35,538 nt of DNA from an uncultured bacterium (GCA_903961015.1 CAJCCX010000243.1:1-35538); one strand, 5' to 3'; positions 16,594 to 24,663 are shown, counted from the stretch's first letter. Program-made: numbers and translations. Notes: generated by a model from the letters alone, not told the origin.

Positions 16594-17025
16594 TCACTCG
16601 CCTAAATCAGATTCGATACTCGCCATTTCGCCCACAACTTTCTTCTGGGCATACTTGCGCAGCCAATTCTCCCAGCTTTTTCCTGCTGCAGTATCTCGGC
16701 CAGAAAATTCCAAAGATTGAATTTCGTTGTAACGAACAACGATTCGGTCATCGCTCGTTCCAGTGAGAATTCTGACGAAAGAATCTTCTAGAGTCTTGCC
16801 AGAGCGAAGATCGAAAATATATCCCTCGATGCGGCGTGCATCTTTGGTGATGATCGTCACATCGCCTCGATACCCAAAGGCTTCATCAAGCGCAGCTTGG
16901 AGCACTGCCATATCTGCATGGGTTACAAGACTTCCTTGGGTAAGGTTGGAAACGGGATGCGAGGAGGAATTGGCAGCGGAATTGTCGACGACAATTGTTT
17001 GGGAATTTTGTTCAATTTGACTCAT
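16594..17025 (-). CDS. Conserved hypothetical protein with a 'GDVTI...IEGYIFDLRSG' core
   Basis: The 143-aa cytosolic protein has no signal or membrane segment. After a Ser/Asn-rich N-terminal 35 residues comes LQAALDEAFGYRGDVTIITKDARRIEGYIFDLRSG, then RIVVRYNEIQSLEFSGRDTA and a basic C-terminal helix. The alternating beta pattern with a 'modifiable small barrel' feel (residues 50-110) suggests an Sm-like or SH3-like fold, but that is inference. I believe similar 'YRGDVT' proteins occur in other planctomycetes, from memory only. Its ATG overlaps the stop of the upstream gene by 4 nt (17022-17025), so the two are translationally coupled. Confidence 0.75.
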   Translation of the reverse strand: MSQIEQNSQTIVVDNSAANSSSHPVSNLTQGSLVTHADMAVLQAALDEAFGYRGDVTIITKDARRIEGYIFDLRSGKTLEDSFVRILTGTSDDRIVVRYNEIQSLEFSGRDTAAGKSWENWLRKYAQKKVVGEMASIESDLGE

Positions 17026-17411
17026 GACTTCTTTTCTACTCGCTGTTGTGATTTCATGCCATCCATTTTGATTTCGATCATACGGATCATCGCCGCAACT
17101 TCAGCTGCACCACGTGCAAGGCTGTTCCTTCCAGTCACGGACTCCAAAGCGTCAACTCGACCCTGTGCCGCAGCTTGCTGCGAGACTTCTGCGGAGCCAG
17201 TTCGCAGGGCTTCCTCGATGACTTTGGCTGATTGCAATAACTCGAGAATCGAATCAACACTGCCAAGATTTGAGGGTGTGAAAGCTCCTCCACCTGAACT
17301 GGAATTCATCTGGCTGGAATTGACCTGGCTTGAAATCATCTGGTTGGAATGCGTAGACGTGGCGCCATGATGATCCGCTACCGTCGAGAAAGAACCCCTC
17401 ATTTGGTGCAT
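17022..17411 (-). CDS. Hypothetical Ser/Asn/Gln-rich protein coupled to the next gene
   Basis: The 129-aa protein is not recognised. The first about 45 residues are low-complexity, with near-repeats such as SSQVNSSQMNSS. The rest is predicted helical (VDSILELLQSAKVIEEAL, and RGAAEVAAMIRMIEIKMDGMKSQQR near the end), compatible with a coiled coil or oligomerising helix. In-frame alternatives for the start are M1 at 17411 and M4 at 17402. The 4-nt overlap with the downstream gene supports it being real and working with that product. Divergent from galE by about 60 nt. Confidence 0.6.
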   Translation of the reverse strand: MHQMRGSFSTVADHHGATSTHSNQMISSQVNSSQMNSSSGGGAFTPSNLGSVDSILELLQSAKVIEEALRTGSAEVSQQAAAQGRVDALESVTGRNSLARGAAEVAAMIRMIEIKMDGMKSQQRVEKKS

Positions 17412-17474
17412 TCTGTCATTCTCTCATAGCAATGGAGGTGATGCAAGGGCGAACCTTTGGATAGCCTTTGGAGA

Positions 17475-18521
17475 ATGCCCTTTGAGAGCCCAAAACGCAT
17501 CTTGGTGACTGGGGGAGCCGGATACATCGGTTCCCATATGGTGCTGCGCCTTGCAGAATCGGGGTATTCGGTGACGATCGTCGACAATTGTTTTCGAGGA
17601 CATGTTGGGGCAGTCGAGGCACTGCGTAAAGCTGCGCCCAATGCCACCATTTCATTCGAACAGCTTTCTGTTCACGAAACTGATCGCCTAGCACACATCA
17701 TGCGCGAGAATCGGATCGATGCAGTCATTCATTTCGCTGCGCTTGCATATGTCGGCGAATCTGTCGAGCGGCCACTGGATTATTGGTGGACCAATCTGGG
17801 TGGCACTCTTTCACTACTCAAAGCGATGAACAGTGCGAAAGTTGGACGCCTGATTTTCAGTTCAACCTGTGCGACATATGGCGTTCCTACTGCGGGCGCA
17901 AACTCGATTGACGAATCCTGCCCGCAGAATCCGATCAATCCATATGGCGCTGCAAAGTTGGCGGCGGAGCATGCGATTGCTGATCATCAGAATTCAATCT
18001 TGCGCAGCGGCGGCGACTTTGCATTTGCAGCACTTCGATACTTCAATGTCATTGGCAGCGATCCGCAAGGGCGTATCGGTGAAGATCACAGACCCGAATC
18101 ACATCTTGTCCCATCGTGCATGCTTGCAGTTCTGGGAAGGCGCGATCCACTGTGCATCATGGGGGATGACTATCCCACAAACGACGGAACTTGCGTTCGT
18201 GATTATGTCGACGTTGGCGATCTTTGCGCGGCGCATCTTGCTGCACTCAAAGCGTTGACCGCTCGCGAATCTCTGCGCTTGAATGTCGGAACTGGTCGAG
18301 GTCACTCCGTTCTGGAAGTTCTTCAAGCATGCGAAAAAGTTTGTCAACGCGCAGTTCCAGCAGTGCGTGGTGCCAGACGCGATGGAGATCCGCCGATGCT
18401 CGTTGCGAACGCAGCACAAATTCAGCGTCTTTTACGCTGGTCCCCTGCTGTGCGAACGCTTGACGAATCAATTGGAAATGCGTGGAAATGGCTATCTGCC
18501 AACCCAAATGGGTATGGTTGA
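17475..18521 (+). CDS. galE: UDP-glucose 4-epimerase
   Basis: Short-chain dehydrogenase/reductase interconverting UDP-glucose and UDP-galactose, supplying sugars for LPS or exopolysaccharide. From ATG 17475 it is 348 aa; the track's TTG at 17457 adds six residues with no support. Visible motifs are the NAD-binding GGAGYIGSH (residues 13-21), HFAALAYVGESVERP, the catalytic Ser/Thr region FSSTCATYGVP, the YGAAK pair of YxxxK, RYFNVIGSDPQG, and the substrate-site segment NDGTCVRDYVDVGDLCAAH. The substrate could also be UDP-N-acetyl sugars. It converges with the PagL-like gene, 15 nt away. Confidence 0.9.
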   Translation: MPFESPKRILVTGGAGYIGSHMVLRLAESGYSVTIVDNCFRGHVGAVEALRKAAPNATISFEQLSVHETDRLAHIMRENRIDAVIHFAALAYVGESVERPLDYWWTNLGGTLSLLKAMNSAKVGRLIFSSTCATYGVPTAGANSIDESCPQNPINPYGAAKLAAEHAIADHQNSILRSGGDFAFAALRYFNVIGSDPQGRIGEDHRPESHLVPSCMLAVLGRRDPLCIMGDDYPTNDGTCVRDYVDVGDLCAAHLAALKALTARESLRLNVGTGRGHSVLEVLQACEKVCQRAVPAVRGARRDGDPPMLVANAAQIQRLLRWSPAVRTLDESIGNAWKWLSANPNGYG

Positions 18522-18536
18522 ATCAGACGGGTTGAA

Positions 18537-19205
18537 TCAGAAGGGCACACTGAGCATCACATAGCCCATCAGGCTATTGCGCCCAGGATTCGTATCACCC
18601 GTGTTGGCATTAGAGATGTGATACCAACGAGCGCCGACCATCATTCGAAGATCGCGACAAATCTCCCACGAAACTCCCATGCCTGCTTGCGGTGTGAAAT
18701 TGAGCGATGTTCCGCCTGATGGAGTGTCGTATGCCGTTGCGATCAATCCAGAACCTGCATCGCCATAGATCGACCATGTATCCATACTGATGAAGTGCCA
18801 ACGAAAAAGAATTGTGACTCCACCGCCCCATGTGTTCTGAACAGGTTGCTCGATGTAATCGCCTTCGATCTGGAAATCAATGGAGAGATTGTCAACAAAG
18901 AACCAACTCAAACTCGCACCAAACTCTCCTTGCTCAGCACCATCGAAATCCGATGCGACTGCGTCGAGTAACTGCCAACGCCAAGAACCTTCTTCCCCGA
19001 ATCGCACTTTTTCAGATGATGCTGGCGCGGTCGTTGCAGCAGTCGGCGCGGGTGTTGACGATTGACCCGCATCTGGAATCAACTGCACGCCTGAGTTGAC
19101 AAAGTTGGGTTGAAAAGTGAAATCAATCGCATGCGCTTTCATATTCATGCAAGCAAGTACACAGGCTGCAATAGAGACAAATCGAATTTGATTTCGCATC
19201 TTCAT
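18537..19205 (-). CDS. PagL-like outer membrane lipid A 3-O-deacylase / acyloxyacyl hydrolase family
   Basis: Predicted outer-membrane beta-barrel that may trim acyl chains from lipid A. ATG 19205 is preferred over 19265 because it starts directly with a signal peptide (MKMRNQIRFVSIAACVLAC, cleavage after AHA) and because the longer frame would read through a terminator. The mature part has alternating amphipathic strands (e.g. LSIDFQIEGDYIEQ, WSIYGDAGSGLIATAYD) and ends in Phe (VMLSVPF), as barrels do. Near the C terminus is the family motif GARWYHISNANTGDTNPG, with the His and Ser of the PagL catalytic set; the position I expect for the third residue (Glu in PagL) reads Asn. Mature length is about 197 aa. 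Confidence 0.72.
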   Translation of the reverse strand: MKMRNQIRFVSIAACVLACMNMKAHAIDFTFQPNFVNSGVQLIPDAGQSSTPAPTAATTAPASSEKVRFGEEGSWRWQLLDAVASDFDGAEQGEFGASLSWFFVDNLSIDFQIEGDYIEQPVQNTWGGGVTILFRWHFISMDTWSIYGDAGSGLIATAYDTPSGGTSLNFTPQAGMGVSWEICRDLRMMVGARWYHISNANTGDTNPGRNSLMGYVMLSVPF

Positions 19206-19224
19206 ATGCGCAGAGTATGACCAT

Positions 19225-19262
19225 AAAAAAAACCGCTCGATCGCTCCGACACGACCGAACGG
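19225..19262 (-). terminator. Intrinsic terminator on the minus strand just upstream of the PagL-like gene
   Basis: On the minus strand ccgttcg/cgagcgg plus gtcg/cgat make an 11-bp stem with an 8-nt loop, followed by eight T (plus-strand A run 19225-19232). The pairing needs G-U pairs that exist only in the minus-strand RNA, so the direction is minus. It ends 20 nt before the PagL-like start codon, with a divergent plus-strand gene behind it. Confidence 0.65.
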
Positions 19263-19398
19263 CATTAGTCACAACTTCCATCGGAAGCTGCAAAGAAGGC
19301 AAAGGGGGAGATGCACAGTATCTTCTCCACTCTGTGGCGGTCAATGGCATAAAACAATCTTTTTCCTGCATTTGTAAGCCATTCCCTGCAAAACACTT

Positions 19399-19887
19399 AT
19401 GAGCCACCCCCCCAACCTAAACCAGCAAATCCCCTCCTCCGGCGGTTCTTTTATCAATGTGGCCCTTGTAGCCCTTCGCCGAAAGGGAATATCTCGCAGC
19501 AGCCTTGAAATTCTCATAGCCAAGCGCCTTGCTGACGCAGAGATTCTTCCTGGGGTGTGGGAGATGCCAGGTGGCAAAGTCGAAGTAGGCGAAGCGCCCA
19601 ACATCGCCGCGGCGAGAGAATTGCTGGAAGAGACTGGAGTGGACTGCACAGATCCATCATGCGCTTGGATTGACGTTGGGGTGGTCGAGCCACCGGCACC
19701 AATTGGGCGCCCCGCTCCTCGGTTTCACATCTATTCGGTCGAGTTGCCGATGGGTTCAGTACCTCGGGCGTTGGCGGCTTCAAGCATCGCGTGGGTCGAG
19801 CTGGAGAAGCTGCACAAGATCGATTGGCCGTCAACGAATGACGCAGTTGTCAAGGCGCTGAGCACAGCGCTTCAGAAAACAAAATGA
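19399..19887 (+). CDS. Nudix hydrolase (MutT-like)
   Basis: Hydrolyses nucleoside diphosphates linked to another moiety; MutT members clean oxidised dGTP from the pool. The 162-aa protein has a full Nudix box, GGKVEVGEAPNIAAARELLEETGV (residues about 56-78), with the REL.EE core intact. The segment before it, LIAKRLADAEILPGVWEMPGG, is the usual MutT-like approach to the box. The first 20 residues are low-complexity (Pro/Asn/Ser), so the start could lie a little downstream. It is divergent from the PagL-like gene and convergent with a PEGA lipoprotein gene. The exact substrate is not predictable. Confidence 0.88.
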   Translation: MSHPPNLNQQIPSSGGSFINVALVALRRKGISRSSLEILIAKRLADAEILPGVWEMPGGKVEVGEAPNIAAARELLEETGVDCTDPSCAWIDVGVVEPPAPIGRPAPRFHIYSVELPMGSVPRALAASSIAWVELEKLHKIDWPSTNDAVVKALSTALQKTK

Positions 19888-19923
19888 ATTCAGTCAATCA
19901 GATTTGAGCCTAGGGCTCGGATT

Positions 19924-20517
19924 TCACGCTGCGCTATTCGGCGCGGCATTCGGCCCGGCACCGGGAACATCAGGCGGTAGTTCCGTCGGAGGAACAGGGA
20001 TGGCAGATGACCCCTTCTGCGGCATTGCTCCCTGATCGTTTTTGACGGGTGCAATGATCGCATCCTGCACTGCTGTCTTTGGCTTTTTGATTTCGACTTC
20101 CGGAACAATTTCATCTGGTTCACTGCGGGCAGCAACTTGCATTTGGCGTGCACGAGCGAGCAAATCAACTGGATCATTGTTGACAGGTATGAAATCGAAA
20201 TGCCAATCAACACGGCTCTCCAAATCGAGCGGCGCAACTTCGACAAGCAAGTCTGCGCCAATAAAATCCCAGACTGGCGCTGATGCGGTTCCAGAACCGA
20301 CGATCGATTCATACCCTTCATGCTTCAATCGCACGTCGTATTCGCCATAAAAAAGGAAATCAACTTCGCATGGAGTTCGACCAACTTCACGGTCGTTGAC
20401 AAAGACCAATGCGTCAGATGGGGTTGATGTAATTGCGATCGTTCGGCGGACACAACCAATGCAAAGCACCGTTGCAAGTGCGGTCAAAGACAAGACGAAG
20501 ATTCGGCATCGGACCAT
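19924..20517 (-). CDS. PEGA-domain lipoprotein
   Basis: The 197-aa protein has a lipoprotein signal (LCIGC, lipidated C22). A PEGA domain follows at about residues 27-75: ITSTPSDALVFVNDREVGRTPCEVDFLFYGEYDVRLKHEGYES shows the expected 'P..A.V.vdg..vG.TP' and 'h.v.v.k.GY' pattern. The last about 70 residues are Pro/Glu/Ala-rich and probably unstructured. PEGA proteins are common surface or periplasmic proteins with unknown or carbohydrate-linked roles. The gene is divergent from lptB with only 37 nt between, so the two may share a promoter region. Confidence 0.85.
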   Translation of the reverse strand: MVRCRIFVLSLTALATVLCIGCVRRTIAITSTPSDALVFVNDREVGRTPCEVDFLFYGEYDVRLKHEGYESIVGSGTASAPVWDFIGADLLVEVAPLDLESRVDWHFDFIPVNNDPVDLLARARQMQVAARSEPDEIVPEVEIKKPKTAVQDAIIAPVKNDQGAMPQKGSSAIPVPPTELPPDVPGAGPNAAPNSAA

Positions 20518-20554
20518 ACGACAATGATTCTAACGTCCCTCTACACTTCCAATC

Positions 20555-21289
20555 GTGGCACTGCTTGAAACACATGGACTTGTAAAAAGTTATAACGGCC
20601 GACGAGTCGTTGACAAGGTCTCTTTTACTGTGGATGCAGGAGAAATCGTTGGACTCTTGGGCAGAAATGGCGCAGGAAAGACCACAAGTTTTCGTATGGC
20701 AATTGGAATGATCTCTCCCGAAGCTGGCAGAGTGGTCTTTGCGGGCAAGGACATGACCAATGACCCGATGTATATCCACGCGCGTGCAGGCATGGGATAT
20801 CTCTCTCAAGAACCAAGCGTTTTTCAACGGCTTTCAGTCGAAGACAACTTAATGGCGATCTTGCAGACGCGGCCGATCAGTCGCGCAGAGCAACGATCTA
20901 CTTGCCAAAGCTTGCTCGCACAATTTGGGTTGGAACACAAACGCAAAGAACAAGCGCGAACATGTTCTGGCGGCGAAAGACGGCGTCTGGAAATTGCTCG
21001 TTCGCTGATCACCCGTCCACGTTTGATCCTTCTCGATGAGCCATTCGCTGCAGTTGATCCGCACACGGTCGAAGAATTGCAATCCGAAGTCCGCCGATTG
21101 GCTGAACAAGGAATCGCGATTCTTGTGACTGATCACAATGTTCAGCAGACGCTGCGGATCTGCACACGCGCGTACATCATTCATGAGGGGAAAAATCTGC
21201 GCGATGGCGATCCGAAAACCATCATCAACGATCCACTCGTGCGAGAGGCATATCTCGCATCAACATTCAAAGGCGATGAATTTGGTTAA
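20555..21289 (+). CDS. lptB: LPS export ABC transporter ATP-binding protein
   Basis: ATPase of the LptB2FG complex that extracts LPS from the inner membrane and drives it across the periplasm. The 244-aa sequence has Walker A GRNGAGKTT, a Q-loop region GYLSQEPSVF, the LptB-type signature TCSGGERRRLEIARSL, Walker B LILLDEPFAAVDP and the H-loop VTDHNV. The 'GGERRR' plus 'AAVDP' combination is characteristic of LptB rather than other ABC ATPases. The start is GTG at 20555. No lptA, lptC, lptF or lptG is adjacent. It supports an LPS-bearing outer membrane, as does the PagL-like gene nearby. Its last 4 nt overlap the end of the convergent CBS gene. Confidence 0.92.
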   Translation: MALLETHGLVKSYNGRRVVDKVSFTVDAGEIVGLLGRNGAGKTTSFRMAIGMISPEAGRVVFAGKDMTNDPMYIHARAGMGYLSQEPSVFQRLSVEDNLMAILQTRPISRAEQRSTCQSLLAQFGLEHKRKEQARTCSGGERRRLEIARSLITRPRLILLDEPFAAVDPHTVEELQSEVRRLAEQGIAILVTDHNVQQTLRICTRAYIIHEGKNLRDGDPKTIINDPLVREAYLASTFKGDEFG

Positions 21290-22581
21290 TGGCCAGAAGC
21301 TGACTCGGGATTTTTCTCTGATTGCTGAAGCAATTCGATTCGAATCTTAACGACGCGCACTGGCGTCGCAGAGAGCACAGTGAAACGTGCGCCATATCTG
21401 GAAAATGCTTCGCCTACCAGTGGAATGCGGCCGAATTCCAGGAGAATCAAACCAGCGATCGTGTCAAAATCTTCTTCAGTCGGCAATTCCAAAGCAGTCG
21501 CTGCAGCAATATCTACCAGGGGAATTCGGCCATCGGTTTCCCAGCCAGCCTCAGCGTTGCCTGTCAATTGAGGTTCAATTTCGCTCGATGGCTCGTGCTC
21601 GTCATAAATCTCTCCAACGATTTCTTCCAGCACATCTTCAATCGTGATCAATCCTGCAGTCCCACCAAATTCGTCGACCACCAATGCGAGATGAACTTCA
21701 GTTCGCTGAAATTCACTCAGGAGTTCGCTCACAGGTTTCGTCTCTGGAACGCGCGGCGGCTGCCGAAGGATTGGCCGCAACTTAAAGTCAGTCGGGGCCT
21801 GCCCAAGAAAGCGAACGAGATCCTTGAAGTACAAGATGCCAACCACTTGATCCATATTCTCTTGATAGACCGGCACGCGCGAATGCCCGGCGGTTTCGAT
21901 GAATGCACGAATAACCGCGATATCGTCGGTGTATGCGATTCCTTCGATCTGAGTCCGTGGAGTCATCACTTCTGAGACAACCGTTCCGTGAAACTCCACA
22001 GCATTTTGAATGATTCGTGCAGAGAGCTCGTCGATGCCGCCTGCACGTGCGCTATCAGTGATTGAGTGAATCAGATCCTGCTCGATCGTCTCATGATTCG
22101 GCAACGCTCCAAGCAATCTGCGAACTGCTTCATCGACAAATCCGCCGATCCATAAAATTGGATGTGTTGCCCAAAAGGAAATTCGCAAGATGGGATATGT
22201 TCCAATCACTAATCCAACGCCGCTATACCGCGCGATAGCGACTGCGATCACGCTGGTCGTCAACCACACCAAGATGCTTGCAGTTGCGAGTGCCATCAGA
22301 ATGGAGGGCCAATCCAAAGGAATCGTCGGATCGCTCTGACGAAACATGGCAAGAACCACAAGCAAGCATGAAAGTCGACCGAATGTGCGGAAAAACGCGA
22401 CTGCATGTTCGAGGTCAGTCGCGTGAGCGAGAATCCAAACTCCAGCTTGAACGCGTCCATACAAAGCACAGCGCCTCTCGATTGCGGTGGCACTGGCTGT
22501 ACCGAGTGCAAGGTTGAGTGCCGAGAGAAAGGTTGTGACCAACAGCAAACCAAAAAGAATCAGAATCAATCCAGTGGTCAT
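21286..22581 (-). CDS. CNNM/CorC-type protein (DUF21 - CBS pair - CorC_HlyC domain)
   Basis: The 431-aa inner-membrane protein belongs to the family formerly called hemolysin C/TlyC, now linked to Mg/Co efflux. The N-terminal DUF21 region has four hydrophobic segments (residues 1-160). It is followed by VVSEVMTPRTQIEGI, the first CBS domain (HSRVPVYQENMDQVVGILYFKDLVRF), the second CBS domain (HLALVVDEFGGTAGLITIEDVLEEIVGEI) and the C-terminal transporter-associated domain (FDTIAGLILLEFGRIPLVGE). Its ATG overlaps the stop of ybeY in an ATGA junction, the common ybeY-corC order. It is the last gene of the nuoE-F run and converges on lptB with a 4-nt overlap. Confidence 0.9.
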   Translation of the reverse strand: MTTGLILILFGLLLVTTFLSALNLALGTASATAIERRCALYGRVQAGVWILAHATDLEHAVAFFRTFGRLSCLLVVLAMFRQSDPTIPLDWPSILMALATASILVWLTTSVIAVAIARYSGVGLVIGTYPILRISFWATHPILWIGGFVDEAVRRLLGALPNHETIEQDLIHSITDSARAGGIDELSARIIQNAVEFHGTVVSEVMTPRTQIEGIAYTDDIAVIRAFIETAGHSRVPVYQENMDQVVGILYFKDLVRFLGQAPTDFKLRPILRQPPRVPETKPVSELLSEFQRTEVHLALVVDEFGGTAGLITIEDVLEEIVGEIYDEHEPSSEIEPQLTGNAEAGWETDGRIPLVDIAAATALELPTEEDFDTIAGLILLEFGRIPLVGEAFSRYGARFTVLSATPVRVVKIRIELLQQSEKNPESASGH

Positions 22582-23057
22582 GGACTCTCCCCTCCTCGAG
22601 GTGCATAGACCGCACCGAGACCAAGCGAAGTGAGAATGCGATCTTCTTCGGCGTGCATTCGCTGCGCCTGAACTTCATCCTGATCGTCGAATCCGATTGC
22701 GTGCAGAAGTCCATGCACTGCGTATAAGGCCAGTTCATTTTCTACAGAATGCCCAAACTCCGCACACCGCCGCTCCGCTTCGTCGACGCACAGAGCAAGA
22801 TCGACTTCGATGCCAGATGCAGTATCGCCATGCACAAAGGTCAAGACATCAGTGGTTCCAGCGACATTGGAATATTTTTCATGAAGTTGCGACATCTCTT
22901 CATCAAGCACAATTCGAATTGAGATTTGGGAAAACGTCTGGGATTTCCCTTCGACTGCAGGCAAGAATTCGATCATGCTGCGCACCAACTCAAGCATCTT
23001 TGCCTCGGCCAGCGGGACCGCGGAAACCAGTTCGATTGATGTGCGTGGATTGCTCAA
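22578..23057 (-). CDS. ybeY: rRNA maturation endoribonuclease YbeY
   Basis: Zinc-dependent RNase for 16S rRNA 3' end maturation and ribosome quality control. The 159-aa protein has the Walker-like DVLTF segment and the metal motif ALYAVHGLLHAIGFDD. The usual motif is HGxLHxxGYDH; here the third ligand position reads Asp (GFDDQDE). The start is TTG at 23057, overlapping the nuoF stop in a TTGA junction; the nearest ATG is 18 or more codons inside and would cut the first strand. The 3' end overlaps the CBS protein start. The arrangement nuoF-ybeY-corC with no gaps suggests strict co-translation. Confidence 0.88.
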   Translation of the reverse strand: MSNPRTSIELVSAVPLAEAKMLELVRSMIEFLPAVEGKSQTFSQISIRIVLDEEMSQLHEKYSNVAGTTDVLTFVHGDTASGIEVDLALCVDEAERRCAEFGHSVENELALYAVHGLLHAIGFDDQDEVQAQRMHAEEDRILTSLGLGAVYAPRGGESP

Positions 23058-24400
23058 CGGGCGACGAGATGCACAGGAATGAATTTCGGCTTTACGCGCC
23101 GTTCAAATTCACTGCGGAACTTGTTCACGATTGTTCGCACCAGCCAATTGTTTCCATCTGCCAAACCACAGATCGTGGTTCCTTCAGAAAGTCCCATCGA
23201 TCCTCCGAGTTCCAACAGCAAATCCAAATCAGCACTTGTTGCATCGCCACGCTCGATGCGTGTGAGCAACTTATAGATCCAACCAGATCCTTCACGACAC
23301 GGGGTGCACTGACCGCAAGACTCGTTCATGAAGAATCGGGCGCAATTGCGGGCAACGGCGACCATATCGGTGTCTTCGTCAAAGATCGTTGGGCATGCAG
23401 TTCCAAGACCAAGCACATCGCATCGTCGACCGATGTCGAAATCCATTGCTGCGTCGAATTGATCGGTGCCAAGCACGCCCATTGAGACGCCCCCTGCGAT
23501 TGCACCTTTAAATTTTTTCCCGCCACGCATGCCGCCACAATATTCGTTGACAAGTGTGCTGAGGGGGATTCCAAGCGGTGCTTCGAAGCATCCTGGGCGA
23601 GCAACGTGACCAGAAACTCCCATCAATTTGGTTCCATACGACGGCATTCCACCAAATGAACTTTCCACGCCAATTGACTTCCACCATGCAACTCCTCGGA
23701 GCATGATGTCTGGAACTGCAGCGAGTGTTTCAACATTATTCACAATCGTTGGACGGCCAAAGACTCCCTTGACTGCTGGGAATGGTGGCTTCACTCGCGG
23801 CCAACCGCGCTTGCCTTCGATCGCTTCAAGCAATCCAGTTTCTTCGCCACAAATGTATGCCCCAGCACTGCGATGCAGATAGCACTCGACTGCGTGCTTT
23901 GACTTTCCTCGCATCAAACCTTGCTTGCCGAAAATTCCTGCTGCGTATGCCTCTTGAATTGCACGTTCCATCACCCGCGCTTGATGGTGATACTCGCCTC
24001 GAATGAAGAAGTATGCGACATCTAACTTGCACGCCCAACACGCGATTGCAATTCCCTCGAGCACAAGATGCGGATCGAAATCAACGAGCAGTCGATCTTT
24101 GAATGTTCCTGGTTCTGCTTCGTCGCAGTTGATGCAGAGATAGCGCAGACCTTTGCCATCTTCTGGGGCAAGGAAAGACCACTTCAATCCCGCAGGAAAA
24201 CCAGCGCCGCCGCGCCCTCGAAGAATTGCATCCTTGACAGTTGAGACCACTTGGGCGGATTCCATATCAAGCGACTTTTCGAGGGCTTTGTATCCATCGG
24301 TCTTCACAAACTCGTCATAGCCGACGATGTGCCGAGTTTTTGGATCTCCGTGAGGAAATGACGGAATGCGCTTGGTCAGGATGGGCTCTGAGAGTTTCAT
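23054..24400 (-). CDS. nuoF: NADH-quinone oxidoreductase subunit F
   Basis: NADH-binding subunit of complex I, carrying FMN and a 4Fe-4S cluster (N3), located on the cytosolic arm. ATG 24400 (MKLSEPILTKRIPS) gives 448 aa, the normal size; the track's longer start at 24592 reads through the preceding ORF in another frame. Motifs are the NADH site GRGGAGFPAGLKW, the FMN site CINCDEAEPGTFKDR, ICGEETGLLEAIEG and the cluster ligands in SCGQCTPCREGSGW, with the fourth Cys in TTICGLADG. It overlaps both neighbours by 4 nt (the 88-aa ORF upstream, ybeY downstream). Confidence 0.96.
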   Translation of the reverse strand: MKLSEPILTKRIPSFPHGDPKTRHIVGYDEFVKTDGYKALEKSLDMESAQVVSTVKDAILRGRGGAGFPAGLKWSFLAPEDGKGLRYLCINCDEAEPGTFKDRLLVDFDPHLVLEGIAIACWACKLDVAYFFIRGEYHHQARVMERAIQEAYAAGIFGKQGLMRGKSKHAVECYLHRSAGAYICGEETGLLEAIEGKRGWPRVKPPFPAVKGVFGRPTIVNNVETLAAVPDIMLRGVAWWKSIGVESSFGGMPSYGTKLMGVSGHVARPGCFEAPLGIPLSTLVNEYCGGMRGGKKFKGAIAGGVSMGVLGTDQFDAAMDFDIGRRCDVLGLGTACPTIFDEDTDMVAVARNCARFFMNESCGQCTPCREGSGWIYKLLTRIERGDATSADLDLLLELGGSMGLSEGTTICGLADGNNWLVRTIVNKFRSEFERRVKPKFIPVHLVAR

Positions 24401-24663
24401 AAGGTTGTGCCTTTTGGCATTTCTGGTGAATCGAGTTGAACGACTTGGTCGATGACGATGCGGCGATGCAAGACCGAGCCAACTTGTTCTTCGCGAACAG
24501 CAGCACGCACGGTTTGAACATTTTCTTGAGGAGAAGAAGGACTGATCGGCTTCACAGGCGTCTTGATCGCCTTGAGAATATGACCGATGCATTCACCGCA
24601 ACTTCGTGCAATGCTGTGCGGCTCTGCTGGGTGCGGAGTGTTCATAGGCGAAGTCATGCTCAT
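24397..24663 (-). CDS. Small 88-aa protein encoded between nuoE and nuoF
   Basis: Not recognised as a named family. The frame starts in an ATGA overlap with the nuoE stop (24660-24663) and ends in an ATGA overlap with the nuoF start (24397-24400), so both junctions are of the translational-coupling type, good evidence for a real gene. The protein begins with a Pro/Ser/Met-rich 15 residues, then SIARSCGECIGHILKAIKTP with two Cys four apart (CGEC), a Pro/Ser linker, and a C-terminal strand-like part (REEQVGSVLHRRIVIDQVVQL). A role as an accessory or assembly factor of the NADH module is inferred from position only. Confidence 0.7.
   Translation of the reverse strand: MSMTSPMNTPHPAEPHSIARSCGECIGHILKAIKTPVKPISPSSPQENVQTVRAAVREEQVGSVLHRRIVIDQVVQLDSPEMPKGTTL

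Noticed and set aside
17441-17464. Seven-codon leader ORF (atg to tag) upstream of galE, next to a ggaggtg sequence
   Set aside because: The Shine-Dalgarno-like sequence is too close to its ATG, and such short frames are expected by chance.
22697-23485. 262-aa plus-strand ORF opposite ybeY/nuoF
   Set aside because: Antisense shadow of conserved genes with no recognisable motif.
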